From Candidatus Nanopelagicales bacterium (lineage in GTDB: Bacteria; Actinomycetota; Actinomycetes; S36-B12; GCA-2699445): DNA of 64,000 nt. This document shows, piece by piece, positions 43,757 to 52,900 of this stretch; position 1 is the first letter of the stretch, and each line of letters begins with the position of its first letter. Under the pieces are notes generated by a model. It worked only from the letters and a program-made list of their open reading frames with translations. It did no database searches and had not been told where the DNA came from. A program made the position numbers and the translations under genes. Location: the NCBI GenBank assembly GCA_037045355.1, contig JBAOHO010000012.1, positions 1-64,000 of the forward strand. Reading direction: 5' to 3'.

Positions 43757-44053
43757 ATGCGCATCTGGAAACCGGCAGTCCTGGTCATTCCCCTCATCCT
43801 CGGCCTGGCAGCCTGTTCTGCCTCGGTGGACAAGGCGAATGTGGAGCAGCAGATCTCCCAGCAGTTGGCCGCTCAGGTGGGCGAGTCCCCCGACTCCGTC
43901 ACCTGCCCCGGCGACCTACCGGCAGAGGTCGGCGCGAAGCTGGAATGCACCTTGACCGAAGCCGGCGAATCGCTGCCCGTCACGGTCACCGTGACATCCA
44001 TCGAGGGGTCGACCGTCAACTTCGACATCCAGGTCGCCGACGCCACCTCCTAG
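43757..44053 (+). CDS. DUF4333 lipoprotein
   Basis: The product is 98 residues; ATG at 43757 follows GGAGGACACC. Lipobox LAAC (LGLAACSAS) gives a lipoprotein. The rest matches the DUF4333 pattern: NVEQQISQQLAAQVG, then PDSVTCPGDLPAEVGAKLECTL with its two cysteines, then VTVTVTSIEGSTVNFDI. Family members are small actinobacterial envelope proteins without known activity. Length is normal. It is separate from the preceding minus-strand lipoprotein. Confidence 0.87.
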   Translation: MRIWKPAVLVIPLILGLAACSASVDKANVEQQISQQLAAQVGESPDSVTCPGDLPAEVGAKLECTLTEAGESLPVTVTVTSIEGSTVNFDIQVADATS

Positions 44054-44143
44054 AAGCGTCCCGTTAGAGCAGTCGCGAGTTCAGCCGGCGAAGACGCTCG
44101 GCCGCATGCCCTGCCGCCGGGAATGCCTGACACACTGATCCCC

Positions 44144-45163
44144 ATGTCGACCCGCTTCCGGAATTGGCCGAATCCCCGCGGACGCCTGACACTGTCCGCG
44201 GCAATTTCGGGTGCCACGGCGCTCACCTTCGTGGTGTCGCTCACCGGCCCGGCGCGCGCCGACGGTACCCAGTACCCCGTCGGGTCGACGGCTTTGATCG
44301 ATGTGTCCGTCGCCACCTTGTGGCGGGCCCCCGGGATTCACCGGCGCAGCGACCGTCCGTCCCTGAAGAACCCGGTGGATCTGGTGCGGTGGAATCGTTC
44401 GATGCGCTCCGCCGCCGACCGGCGCTGGCTCGTGGGCAACGTCCAGACGCAAGCTCTCTACGCACAACGAGCCATCGTCCGAGACCGCAAAGGGAAGTGG
44501 GTCAAGGTCGCCCTCCCCGAGGAACCGGACTCCCAAGATCCGCTGGGCTATCCCGGCTGGCTGCCGCGGCGCCAGTTGCGTCCTCCGGGCGATGTCCCGG
44601 TGATCAGGGACACCTCGGACTACGTCGTCGTCCTGGCGAAACGGGCGTCTGTCCGAGTGGCCAAGGGTCCGGTGCGGGTCAGTTACGGCACCCGCCTTTC
44701 GGTCCCCGAGCCCACCGATGACGACACCGGTCCCGACTGGGTCCGGGTAGTGACCCCCGATGGCCCTGGGAGCATCCGCGCGGAGGACGTCGGGCCGCCG
44801 CTGACACCCACTGCCCAGTCCATCCTCGACCAGGGACGACGCTTCCTCGGCCTGCGCTATACGTGGGGCGGGTTGTCGGCGTGGGGATTCGACTGCTCCG
44901 GACTGATCTGGAACCTGTTCCGCGCCCACGGCATGACGATCCCCCGAGACGCCGATCCGCAGTTCAGGTCCGGGCAGCCCGTGAGCCGCAAGAACCTCGA
45001 GCCCGCCGATCTGATCTTCTGGGGGAATCGGAACTACGTCCATCATGTGGCGCTGTACGTGGGCAACGGCAAGATGATGGAAGCGCCAGACTCCGCAGGA
45101 CACGTCCGGATCGTTCCCGTGCGCTGGGGTGAGTACGCGGGAGCCCGACGCTACCTGCCGTAA
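44144..45163 (+). CDS. Secreted NlpC/P60 cell-wall hydrolase with SH3-like domain
   Basis: The product is 339 residues. ATG at 44144 has CACACT seven bases upstream (possible leaderless). A signal peptide (about 1-40, ending GPARAD) is followed by SH3b-like segments (YPVGSTALIDVSVATLWRAPG and VPVIRDTSDYVVVLAKRASVRV) and a C-terminal NlpC/P60 domain. Catalytic Cys is in WGFDCSGLIWNLF near residue 250 and His in YVHHVALYVGNG near 308. Such enzymes cut peptidoglycan stem peptides (D-Glu to meso-DAP bond) outside the cell. Confidence 0.93.
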   Translation: MSTRFRNWPNPRGRLTLSAAISGATALTFVVSLTGPARADGTQYPVGSTALIDVSVATLWRAPGIHRRSDRPSLKNPVDLVRWNRSMRSAADRRWLVGNVQTQALYAQRAIVRDRKGKWVKVALPEEPDSQDPLGYPGWLPRRQLRPPGDVPVIRDTSDYVVVLAKRASVRVAKGPVRVSYGTRLSVPEPTDDDTGPDWVRVVTPDGPGSIRAEDVGPPLTPTAQSILDQGRRFLGLRYTWGGLSAWGFDCSGLIWNLFRAHGMTIPRDADPQFRSGQPVSRKNLEPADLIFWGNRNYVHHVALYVGNGKMMEAPDSAGHVRIVPVRWGEYAGARRYLP

Positions 45164-45175
45164 CCGCGACCAACG

Positions 45176-45215
45176 CTCATCAGGCGGGCAACGGGGGCAT
45201 CAGGCGGGCAACGGT
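45176..45215. repeat. 17-bp direct repeat, 2 copies
   Basis: CATCAGGCGGGCAACGG occurs twice (about 45178 and 45199) between the NlpC/P60 gene and its convergent neighbour. Confidence 0.7.
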
Positions 45216-45235
45216 CGCCAGTCAGCGGGAACCAG

Positions 45236-45853
45236 TCACTCAGTATCGGGACCTCGCTGCCCAGGGCGTCTTGCCGCGCCGGGACTGCCGGAGCTGTCGG
45301 GGCTGTCGGGGCTGTCGGGGCTGTCGGGACTACCCGCCATCGACATCTGGGCCACGTATCCGAAAACGCCGACCACGATCGCGGTGATGACGGGAAACCA
45401 CCGAGGAGCGGACGGAAAGGCCTGGAGGATCCCAGTCCACACCAAGCCACCACCACCGATCCCGGTCACCAGTGGGACGGCGCCCTCGTGTGACGTCCGA
45501 ACGACAAGCGTGCCGACCACCGCCCCCAGCACGAAGCCCGCACACTGCCACAGCAAGTTCCCCTGAGCCCATGCCTCGAGCAGGGCGAGTCCGAGCAGCC
45601 CCACCAGCACCGCTGCGATCGCCGGGGCCATCGCCTGCGGGTTACGCCGCGTGGCATAGCCGACGACCACGGCCAGGATCGTCACGCCCAGCACGCTCAC
45701 CGCAGCGCCCAGGTCGGGGAGTAGCCAGGTGATCACCAGCCAGCCGGCCGCGGCTCCGGTGATGGCTCCGGTCAACCAGAGCCAGCGCGCTCCCGTGAAT
45801 GCGAGCACCACGCCGAGACCCGCCAGGATCCAGCCGCCCAGTGCCACACTCAT
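45236..45853 (-). CDS. Polytopic membrane protein (uncharacterised)
   Basis: The product is 205 residues. ATG at 45853 follows AGGAGG (spacing 6), so the longer frame to 46714 is rejected. Six to seven hydrophobic helices fill residues 5-170 (GWILAGLGVVLAFTGARWLW, LPDLGAAVSVLGVTILAVVVGY, and so on), with GAITGAAAG and small-residue-rich helices. The C-terminal tail is hydrophilic with four PDS tripeptides encoded by a 9-bp tandem repeat (45294-45332). I do not recognise the family. It is divergent from the propeller gene at 46037. Confidence 0.7.
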   Translation of the reverse strand: MSVALGGWILAGLGVVLAFTGARWLWLTGAITGAAAGWLVITWLLPDLGAAVSVLGVTILAVVVGYATRRNPQAMAPAIAAVLVGLLGLALLEAWAQGNLLWQCAGFVLGAVVGTLVVRTSHEGAVPLVTGIGGGGLVWTGILQAFPSAPRWFPVITAIVVGVFGYVAQMSMAGSPDSPDSPDSPDSSGSPGAARRPGQRGPDTE

Positions 45854-46036
45854 CGGGGACCTCCTCGCGACACCGCAACGATTCGAACCTACCTCGCCTG
45901 CACTGGTCCATCGGCTATCACGCACCACCATTCGGGTCCCAGTCGCACTCGGGCACCCAGTCGGCGGCGCGGTCGCCGACCCGCGGCATGCCGACCGACG
46001 AACCCGCCGATCTCGCCCTCCGCTAGCGTCACCGAC

Positions 46037-47962
46037 ATGGGCGCGTCCACGGTAACCAGACTGCGCCGGGTCGGATCCGTCCTCCTGGTGGCGGAGGCTC
46101 TTCTCGTCGTGGCTCCGGCGTTGGTGGTCTCCAACTTCTTCGTCGGCTCCCAGATCCTGGGCAAGAGCATCGCGTTCGTTCGGATCGCCGATGTGACGGC
46201 CCAGGGCCTTGGTTGGATCGCCAGCGCCCTCTTGGTGCTTCTGCTGTTGCTGGCGGCGTGGCGGGTTGGGTGGGGGAACCGGGGGATCGGTGCACTCGTG
46301 CTCCAGCCGGCTGTGCTGGCCGTGGGCTTGATCCCATCCCTGCGCCCGATGGGCACGCTGCACCACGTCAGCGTCGGCTGGTTGATCACGACGCTCCTGG
46401 CGCTGACCACCACCGGAGTCCTGATCGCCTCCCTGCGGCATCCGTCCACCTCTGCACCTTCCCGATGGTGGTGGTGGATCGTCGCGTTCGGCGTGGGCGT
46501 GACCCTCGTGGCTGCCATCGGCGCGACATCGCGGGCCTTGCCCGCCGACCCGTTGGCGGCTGTGTTGAGCGGAGGACAAGGACGGGCGCCACTGTCCGGG
46601 ATCCCCGAAACGCCACCACCGCCCCAGAACCCGCAACTGGCGGCGAACCCATGGAACAGCATCCACAACGATTCGTGGGGCACCGACAGTTACTGGTTCG
46701 ACGGACCGCGGCAACCCGCCGGTGCGCCCGTCGAGTCTTTGTTCACCGGCGGGGACTGCGCCACCATCACCTTCGACTCACGCGGCCGATTGGTCACCTT
46801 GTGCAACACGTTGACTCGCGTTGTGGCCTATGTCGTCGACCCGAGCACTCTGACGGTCCTGGCCCAACAGGAGGTCGCCGAACGAACCCCCAACCTCACC
46901 GACTTCGCAGGCGGCGGCTACTTCGTTCTCGACAGCCGCGACCGGATCATCTTCCCGGCCGGTGGTACGACGCTGCGTGTGCTCGACACCGGTGGGCCGA
47001 GCCCCTCGATCACTGAGGCGGCCGCGATCCCGGTCGCGGACACTCTCCTGCCCGACGAGAAGGTGACCTCGGTCCTCCCCGATTGGAGCCCGGCCGCCGA
47101 CCCGACTGCCTCCGACCAGCCGGACCGCTACTGGTACGTCGGCAGCCGCGGAACCGTGGGGATCGCCGGTGGGGATGCCGAGCCGCGCGCGATCAACCTG
47201 GGCGGGGAAACGATCGAGAACTCCTTCGCCGTGACGCGCGACGGCATCTATGTCGTCACTGGAGCGGCGCTGTACCGGTTGGAAGCGACACGAGACGAAC
47301 CTCCTGCCGTGACGTGGCGCACGGAGTACGACGCCGGCTCCCGGCGCAAACCCGGCCAGACCAGTCGAGCATCCGGGACGACCCCGACGGTATTCGCAGC
47401 CGGACGACTGGTAGCGATCACGGACAACGCCGATCCTCAGATGAACGTCGTCGTCGCACGAACCGACACCGGCGCAGTGACGTGTCGGCAGCCAGTGTTC
47501 TCCGCTGAGACTTCCGCCACCGAGAACGCCCTCATCGCGGCCGGGAACACACTGGTCGTCGAGAACAACTACGGCTACGCCCCGGCCGTGATGACCACCG
47601 TCGCCGGAGGCAGTGTCGAGGCGGGCCTGAGCGCAGTCCGGGTGGATCCGCGCACCGGTTCCTGCGAGCTGCAATGGCAGAACGAGGAGATTCGCATACC
47701 GTCGGTGGTGTCCAAGGCATCGCTGACTCAGAATGTCGTGCTCACCTACAGCAAGCCCGTCCAGATCATGGGCACGGACGGCTGGTACTTCACCGCCGTC
47801 GACCTCGCCACCGGCGCCCCATCCTGGACCCGGCTGGCGGGAGCCGGGGTGTCCTTCAACAACCACTACGCCGCCGCCTACCTCGGGCCTGGCGGGGATT
47901 TCTTCGTTGGCACTCTCAACGGTCTGGTCGTGCTGCGTGCCACGGCCACCGAAGGACCATAG
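46037..47962 (+). CDS. Membrane-anchored beta-propeller protein (uncharacterised)
   Basis: The product is 641 residues; ATG at 46037 with TAGCGT (46024-46029) seven bases upstream; leaderless type. Four helices occupy residues 12-170 (VGSVLLVAEALLVVAPALVV, WIASALLVLLLLLAAWRVG, VGWLITTLLALTTTGVLIA, WWWIVAFGVGVTLVAAIG). A Pro-rich hinge (IPETPPPPQNPQ) leads to a 440-residue extracellular domain with repeating blades (ATITFDSRGRLVTL, GYFVLDSRDRIIFPAGG, TRDGIYVVTGAALYRLEA, GWYFTAVDLATGAPSWTRL), PQQ/NHL-like. The function is unknown. Its stop is 9 nt before the kinase gene, so the two may be co-transcribed. Confidence 0.75.
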   Translation: MGASTVTRLRRVGSVLLVAEALLVVAPALVVSNFFVGSQILGKSIAFVRIADVTAQGLGWIASALLVLLLLLAAWRVGWGNRGIGALVLQPAVLAVGLIPSLRPMGTLHHVSVGWLITTLLALTTTGVLIASLRHPSTSAPSRWWWWIVAFGVGVTLVAAIGATSRALPADPLAAVLSGGQGRAPLSGIPETPPPPQNPQLAANPWNSIHNDSWGTDSYWFDGPRQPAGAPVESLFTGGDCATITFDSRGRLVTLCNTLTRVVAYVVDPSTLTVLAQQEVAERTPNLTDFAGGGYFVLDSRDRIIFPAGGTTLRVLDTGGPSPSITEAAAIPVADTLLPDEKVTSVLPDWSPAADPTASDQPDRYWYVGSRGTVGIAGGDAEPRAINLGGETIENSFAVTRDGIYVVTGAALYRLEATRDEPPAVTWRTEYDAGSRRKPGQTSRASGTTPTVFAAGRLVAITDNADPQMNVVVARTDTGAVTCRQPVFSAETSATENALIAAGNTLVVENNYGYAPAVMTTVAGGSVEAGLSAVRVDPRTGSCELQWQNEEIRIPSVVSKASLTQNVVLTYSKPVQIMGTDGWYFTAVDLATGAPSWTRLAGAGVSFNNHYAAAYLGPGGDFFVGTLNGLVVLRATATEGP

Positions 47963-47971
47963 GGTGCCTGC

Positions 47972-48547
47972 GTGAACGTCGCACTCATCGGCATGCGGGG
48001 AGTGGGGAAGTCCAACATCTCCCGCCGGCTCGCGTTCCTCACCAAGCGCCCGGTCCTGTCGACCGACCTCCTCGTCGAGTACGAGTCCGGGATGACCATT
48101 CCCGACTATGTGGCCGAACATGGGTGGCCCTCATTCCGCAACAGGGAGTTCGCCGTCATCGAACGCATCGGCGCCATGGACAAGGTGATCGTCGATTGCG
48201 GCGGTGGAGTGATCGTCGATCTCGCTGAGGACGGGACCGAGGTTTTCAGTCAACGGAAGGTCTCCGCGCTGCGCGACCGCGGTCCGGTGGTGTGGCTGCG
48301 CGGGAGCATCGAGCGCCTCGTGGCGAAGACGGCGCAGGACCCACGCCGACCCACGCTCGCCACCGATCGCAGTGCCGAGGAGGTCATGCGCGAGCGGGAA
48401 CCGTTCTACGCACGCGCCGCCGATGTCGTGATCGACGTCGAGGGTCACAAGAGGTCGCACATGGCGTGCGACCTGGCCTTGCAGTTCTCGGCTGAGTTGG
48501 GACTCGATGCGGACCTCGTGGCGACCATCCAGGCCAAACGCGGCTGA
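47972..48547 (+). CDS. Shikimate-kinase-like P-loop kinase
   Basis: The product is 191 residues; GTG at 47972 with TAGGGT (47960-47965) six bases upstream. Walker A is GMRGVGKSNISR; the substrate segment STDLLVEYESG matches the shikimate kinase SxDxxIE motif, FRNREFAVI the FRxxE arginine, and DCGGGVIVD the GGG loop; a lid Arg is in DPRRPTLAT. This is the AroK fold and most residues for shikimate binding are retained. Because it is not beside aroB/aroC/aroE and follows a membrane-protein gene, a related substrate is possible. Length is typical for AroK. Confidence 0.78.
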   Translation: MNVALIGMRGVGKSNISRRLAFLTKRPVLSTDLLVEYESGMTIPDYVAEHGWPSFRNREFAVIERIGAMDKVIVDCGGGVIVDLAEDGTEVFSQRKVSALRDRGPVVWLRGSIERLVAKTAQDPRRPTLATDRSAEEVMREREPFYARAADVVIDVEGHKRSHMACDLALQFSAELGLDADLVATIQAKRG

Positions 48548-48665
48548 TCACGCCCCGTCGAACAGTCCGGCGCGACCGCCGGGTCAGGCCCTGCCAGTGA
48601 GGTCGGGCGACCGTGCGGGCAGTGCCTGCTGGGCCTCCGCCGCGACAATAGGCCGCTTCGGCGGA

Positions 48666-49052
48666 TCAGGCGTCGCCGAGGGCCTTGGCCTTCAGTTTCG
48701 AGTACTCCGCCTCGTCGATGACTCCCTGGTCGAGCAATTGCTTGGCCTTGGCGATCTGTTCGGCCGGATCCGTAGCGCCCGCCACCTGCTGGATGTATTG
48801 GCTCTGCGCCTTCTGAGCCGCCTCGGCTTCGGCGAGGGCGCGCTGCTGCATGCCCTTACCGCGCACGATCAGGTAGACCAGGGACGTCAGCGGTGGGATG
48901 AGGATCAAGAAGATGATCCAGATGGCCTTCGCGAACCCACCCATCGTGTGGTCCCGGAAGATGTCCGAGAAGATGTAGAACAGGACGAGGATGAACGCGA
49001 ACAGCAGGAAGATCCATACGGTGGTCGCGAACAAGTCCCAGAAAGTCTCCAT
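48666..49052 (-). CDS. Membrane protein with SHOCT domain (copy 1)
   Basis: The product is 128 residues. ATG at 49052 follows GGAG. Two hydrophobic helices (TTVWIFLLFAFILVLFYIFSDIF and AIWIIFLILIPPLTSLVYLIVRG) form a PLDc_N-like hairpin, a basic/acidic linker (KGMQQRALAEAEAAQKAQ) follows, and residues 95-126 are a SHOCT module (DPAEQIAKAKQLLDQGVIDEAEYSKLKAKAL), a short helical pair proposed to mediate oligomerisation. A paralogue with the same layout lies at 60335-60715. The function is unknown. Confidence 0.85.
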   Translation of the reverse strand: METFWDLFATTVWIFLLFAFILVLFYIFSDIFRDHTMGGFAKAIWIIFLILIPPLTSLVYLIVRGKGMQQRALAEAEAAQKAQSQYIQQVAGATDPAEQIAKAKQLLDQGVIDEAEYSKLKAKALGDA

Positions 49053-49103
49053 GGCTGCGTCTCCATTGTTGGTCCGGCTCCGCACAGACTAGAGCACCGC
49101 GGA

Positions 49104-49889
49104 TCAGGCCAGAGCCACCGAGCGCTTGGACAGGCCGAGGAAGAACCCGTCGATCTCGGTCGTCGGTGGCGACTCGGGATCTGTGGCGGCGCCCAGGGCC
49201 ACGAACAAGGGCAGGAAGTGTTCGGCGGTGGGGTGGGCGTAGGGCATCCCCGGCGCCCGCGAGCGGAAGGCGGCGAGTTCGGACACGTCACCGCGGGCCA
49301 GCGCCTCGGCGGCCCAGTCGTCGAAGTCCCGCGACCAGCCTGGCGGCGGCGCGGTGCCCTGCCAGTCCTGGGGGCGCAGGAACGGTAGACCGTGGGTCAG
49401 GAAGCCGGATCCGATGATCAGCACCCCTTGGTCCCGCAAAGACCGCAGGCGGGCGCCGAGAGCCATCAGCATTTCGGGATCCTCGCTGGGCACGCTCAGT
49501 TGCAGCACGGGGATGTCGGCGTGGGGGTACATGACCTTCAGCGGTACCCAGGCGCCGTGATCGAGCCCGCGATCGATCACGAGCGGGCGTTCGGCCGCGG
49601 CGAATCGGCCGGTGACCAGATTCAGAAGCTGGGACGCGTCGGGGGTGGCGTACTGCATGCGGTAGAAGTGGGCACCGAAGCCGGAGAAGTCGTAGACGAG
49701 TGGTGTGCCGGGCGCTGGGCTGCTCAGCGCCACCGGCGCTGACTCCCAATGCGCGCTGACGATCAGGATCCCTGTGGGACGAGGCAGGCTGTCGGCCCAC
49801 TCGCGCAACTGGCCGGGCCATACCGGGTCCTCCAGCAGGGGTGGCGCCCCATGGCCGAGGAACAGCGCTGGAAGTTGTTGAGCATTCAT
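49104..49889 (-). CDS. Class III extradiol ring-cleavage dioxygenase (LigB/DODA-YgiD type)
   Basis: The product is 261 residues starting at ATG 49889 (GTG alternatives one to six codons upstream exist; GGAGG is 14 bases before). Metal and substrate motifs: LFLGHGAPP near residue 10, SAHWES near 45, DHGAWVPL near 112 and IGSGFLTHG near 155. These match the YgiD/4,5-DOPA dioxygenase branch of LigB enzymes, whose substrates are catechols. No other aromatic-degradation gene is adjacent, so the substrate is unknown. Confidence 0.9.
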   Translation of the reverse strand: MNAQQLPALFLGHGAPPLLEDPVWPGQLREWADSLPRPTGILIVSAHWESAPVALSSPAPGTPLVYDFSGFGAHFYRMQYATPDASQLLNLVTGRFAAAERPLVIDRGLDHGAWVPLKVMYPHADIPVLQLSVPSEDPEMLMALGARLRSLRDQGVLIIGSGFLTHGLPFLRPQDWQGTAPPPGWSRDFDDWAAEALARGDVSELAAFRSRAPGMPYAHPTAEHFLPLFVALGAATDPESPPTTEIDGFFLGLSKRSVALA

Positions 49890-50077
49890 ACTTATCACAA
49901 CCACCTCCGCGCTCGACCATTCCTTGCCCGCTCTCGCCCTTTCCCGCTCTCGCTCCTTATCCGTCCCTCGTCCCCCCCCCCCATCCCTTGGCCGCCCCTC
50001 CTGCCTTGTCGGCCCCTCATCCCGCCGCACGTCCGATGCACCACGCGTCGGCTGGTCAGGAACGGCATGATGAGCCC

Positions 50078-52162
50078 ATGTCGCTGTTCGCCCGGATCTC
50101 GAAACTGATCCCGGAACCGGTCCAGCAGTTCTCGACCGACCCGGCCGTGCGCACGGGATTCCTGCAGGCCACATGGTCCATCGCGCCCTCGTTCGCGCGC
50201 GGCCTGTTGCCCCGAACCCCGATGCAGCAGGCTGTCGTGGTCGGGACCAACGCGACCGCGCAGTACGCCCTCGGAGCGACGACGTGGGCGGGGCTGTCGA
50301 GCGCGGTGGCAGGTCTGCCGGGTCGCCGGGCGGGGTGGCGGGCGCTCCTGGTCGGGGCGGCCGTGGCCGGCACGGGAGCCTATGTGGCAGAACGGGTCGT
50401 GCGCCCCCGCTCAGGCGACAATCTCGTTCTGGCCAGCGTGTGGGCGGGAACGAAGAGCGTGGCCACCACTGCGCTCGCCGGCGGCATGGTGACTACATCG
50501 GATGTCATCGCCCACGAACTCCTGGGACGCGAACCGAGCATCGCCACGACCCTCACGATCGATCTGTGTGCCGGCGCCGCCATGGCGGCCGGGACGATGG
50601 TCCGTCGCAACCGCAGGGCCCAGAAGTTCGGCTGGGTCGAACACGATCGGCATGCCGTCAGCCACGTGCGCGGCGCCAAGGCCATCGCCACGATCGGCGT
50701 CATCTCGCTCGGGACAGCGACGGGAATCACCGTTCTGGCCGTCACCGAGCAGACCGCGGCCCACCTGATCAACCGGGGGCTGGCGAAACTCATCGGCACG
50801 GACACGGGCGACACCGGCGTCTGGCTATCGCACAGCATCACCGGAGCTGGTCTCGCAGGGGTGGGCCTGGTGGCATTACGCGCGGTGCGGCAGCGCACCT
50901 TGCGCGCCAACGAGATCCTCGAACCGGCGTATCCCGCTCCACCCAACTCCGCCACCGTCTCGTGCGGACCGGCCAGCCTGGTGGAGTTCGATGCGATCGG
51001 CAAGGAGGGACGCCGCTTCGTCCTCATGGCCCTGGACTCCTCCCAGATCTCCAATGTCATGGGCGAAGCTGCCGTGGCTCCCGTGCGCGCTGTCATACCC
51101 CGCGAGGGGGCGCTCTCGCACCGCGCGGAGTTGGCGGTGGCCGAGTTGGAGGCACTGGGCGGGTTCGAGCGATCCGTGATCGTGGTCGCCTCGCCCACGG
51201 GCGTCGGATATGTCAACTACGTCATGGCCGAGGCCCTGGAGTACCTCACCCGGGGCAACTGCGCGATCGTCGTTCCGCAGTACGCGATGGTTCCCTCGGC
51301 ACTGGCCTTGGACAAGACCAGCGAGGGCACCCGGCTGCAGGCCGAAGTCCTGCAGGCCATCAGCGATCGAATCCGGCGGATCCCCCCCGTGCGCCGACCC
51401 CGGCTCTACCAGTTCGGCGAGAGTCTCGGGGCCCAGGTCGCACTCGATGTGGCAGCGGTCGGCGGTGTCGCTCGGCTGGACAGCATGGACGTGACCGCGG
51501 GCTTGTATCTCGGGGTCCCGTTCCGCAGTCGGGCCTGGCACGCCTGGGCCGATCAGCCCCGCGCGATCGACCCGGCCCGGCGAATGATCGTGGTCCCCGA
51601 ACCCGCCGAGGCTCCCGACACCCCCGGAATGCACTTGATGGTGGTGCACCACGACGACCCCGTGAACAAGTTCGCCTACACGATGTTCGTGCGCCGCCCG
51701 TGGTGGTTCGGGGCTCCCGAAACCCGGCCGCCCATGGTCCCGCGTGAAACCCTGTTCCGGCCGGTGTCGAGCTTCGTGATCGCGGTGTGCGATCTGATGA
51801 ACGGCATGAACCAAAGGCCGGGGATTTTCCAGCGCGTGGGGCACGACTACCGGATCGACCTGCGCGAGTCCCTGCAGAAGGCGTTCCAACTCACGGCTTC
51901 CCCGACCCAAGGGCAGGCCATCGACAAGGCACTGCGCGAGCGCGAGCAGATGTGGGCCGAAGCCCGGCTGGTGGCCAAGACGGCCTACCGAGCTGTCGCC
52001 AGCATCAATCAGACACTGAACAAGTGGGGTCGCAACGCGGTTTCATTGGATCTGGTCGAGGAGGACAACCCAACCCTGCCGCCCGCCCTGCGCAAACTCA
52101 TGCAGCAGATGTCGGAGTCACAGGTCATCGGCAAGTTGGGAAGCAGCGGCCCGCCTGGCTGA
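50078..52162 (+). CDS. Alpha/beta-hydrolase family protein of the DUF2319/Abhydrolase_9 type
   Basis: The product is 694 residues. ATG at 50078 was chosen since it begins the conserved N-terminus; the frame upstream is Pro-rich and out of character. The N-terminal 260 residues hold several hydrophobic helices (RALLVGAAVAGTGAYVAERVV, IATIGVISLGTATGITVLAVT) and small-residue-rich segments. From residue 300 a cytoplasmic or peripheral hydrolase domain follows, with VIVVASPTGVGYVNYVM and the nucleophile elbow FGESLGAQVALDVA near residue 445. Actinobacterial members are membrane proteins of unknown substrate. Convergent with bldC. Confidence 0.82.
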   Translation: MSLFARISKLIPEPVQQFSTDPAVRTGFLQATWSIAPSFARGLLPRTPMQQAVVVGTNATAQYALGATTWAGLSSAVAGLPGRRAGWRALLVGAAVAGTGAYVAERVVRPRSGDNLVLASVWAGTKSVATTALAGGMVTTSDVIAHELLGREPSIATTLTIDLCAGAAMAAGTMVRRNRRAQKFGWVEHDRHAVSHVRGAKAIATIGVISLGTATGITVLAVTEQTAAHLINRGLAKLIGTDTGDTGVWLSHSITGAGLAGVGLVALRAVRQRTLRANEILEPAYPAPPNSATVSCGPASLVEFDAIGKEGRRFVLMALDSSQISNVMGEAAVAPVRAVIPREGALSHRAELAVAELEALGGFERSVIVVASPTGVGYVNYVMAEALEYLTRGNCAIVVPQYAMVPSALALDKTSEGTRLQAEVLQAISDRIRRIPPVRRPRLYQFGESLGAQVALDVAAVGGVARLDSMDVTAGLYLGVPFRSRAWHAWADQPRAIDPARRMIVVPEPAEAPDTPGMHLMVVHHDDPVNKFAYTMFVRRPWWFGAPETRPPMVPRETLFRPVSSFVIAVCDLMNGMNQRPGIFQRVGHDYRIDLRESLQKAFQLTASPTQGQAIDKALREREQMWAEARLVAKTAYRAVASINQTLNKWGRNAVSLDLVEEDNPTLPPALRKLMQQMSESQVIGKLGSSGPPG

Positions 52163-52204
52163 CCGGGCGGCGCGCGCAGTGACGCTTGCGAACTCGGGCC
52201 TTGC

Positions 52205-52265
52205 GGAACTCGGGCTCAGCGCGGACAGGGATCTGGCGGGACCTGCTCAGCGCGGAGAGGGATCC
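52205..52265. repeat. Short direct repeat, 2 copies
   Basis: GCTCAGCGCGGASAGGGATC occurs twice (about 52213 and 52245) in the gap between convergent genes, the second overlapping the 3' end of the bldC-like gene. Confidence 0.6.
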
Positions 52266-52618
52266 CGAGTCGCCGCCAGGTTGATGGTGCGGGCCGGGGG
52301 CCGCTGGGGCACCTGCTGGCCCATCTGACGGGGAACCCCCGGGCGCGGGACGGTCGTGCGGACCGGCATCGGACGAACCTGGGCGGCGGGCCGGGGCTCG
52401 ACTGGTTCGGGACGCGGCTCGGTGCGGACCCCGGTGGTGCGGTCCAGCAGGGAATAAACCTCGTGCGCGCGGTAGCGTCGGTGCCCGCCCAAGGTGCGGA
52501 TCGAGGTCAGTTTGCCTGCTTTGGCCCACCGGGTGACGGTCTTCGGGTCGACCCGGAACAGGGCGGCCACCTCCGACGGTGTCAACAGTTCATCGCCGTC
52601 AATGGGACGTCCGGCCAT
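52247..52618 (-). CDS. bldC: BldC-like MerR-type DNA-binding protein with long C-terminal tail
   Basis: The product is 123 residues; ATG 52618 follows GAGGAG. Residues 1-65 are BldC: LLTPSEVAALFRVDPKTVTRWAKAGKL, then TSIRTLGGHRRYRAHEVYSLL, which is the complete winged helix with the GGHRRYR wing. Streptomyces BldC is about 68 residues and has no effector domain. Here a further 55 residues rich in Pro, Arg and Val (PRPEPVEPRPAAQVRPMPVRTTVPRPG) follow. BldC controls the onset of development in streptomycetes; in other actinobacteria the role is less clear. The gene neighbours DUF3073 and purM as in many actinobacteria. Confidence 0.93.
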   Translation of the reverse strand: MAGRPIDGDELLTPSEVAALFRVDPKTVTRWAKAGKLTSIRTLGGHRRYRAHEVYSLLDRTTGVRTEPRPEPVEPRPAAQVRPMPVRTTVPRPGVPRQMGQQVPQRPPARTINLAATRDPSPR

Positions 52619-52900
52619 AGTGGCTCCTCACTCGCAACCGGCTGGTCGGACCCTCCCCGAGTCCTGCGGACCGCCCGCCGTGTGCGTTGAATGTTGCACA
52701 GGTACCTACCCGCGGCAACCGATTATCACAAATCGGCCACGCAATCCCCCAGTCGCCGTGCTCTCAGCCCACTGACGAGGGGTGGCGCGGGTCCACAGCA
52801 GTCGCCCAATGCCGGACCGAACGGGTAAAGTGAGCCGAACCGACAGGCATGCACCGGGCCGCGAGAGCGGCCCCAAACCACCGGGCGAGGGGGTCGAGCC

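Noticed and set aside
46778..48121. 447-residue minus-strand open frame under the beta-propeller and kinase genes
   Set aside because: Gly/Arg/His-rich shadow; the plus strand carries coherent domains with shared promoter pattern.
49104..50174. Longer N-terminus for the extradiol dioxygenase
   Set aside because: The added 95 residues are Arg/Glu-rich low complexity and cover the promoter region of the divergent DUF2319 gene.
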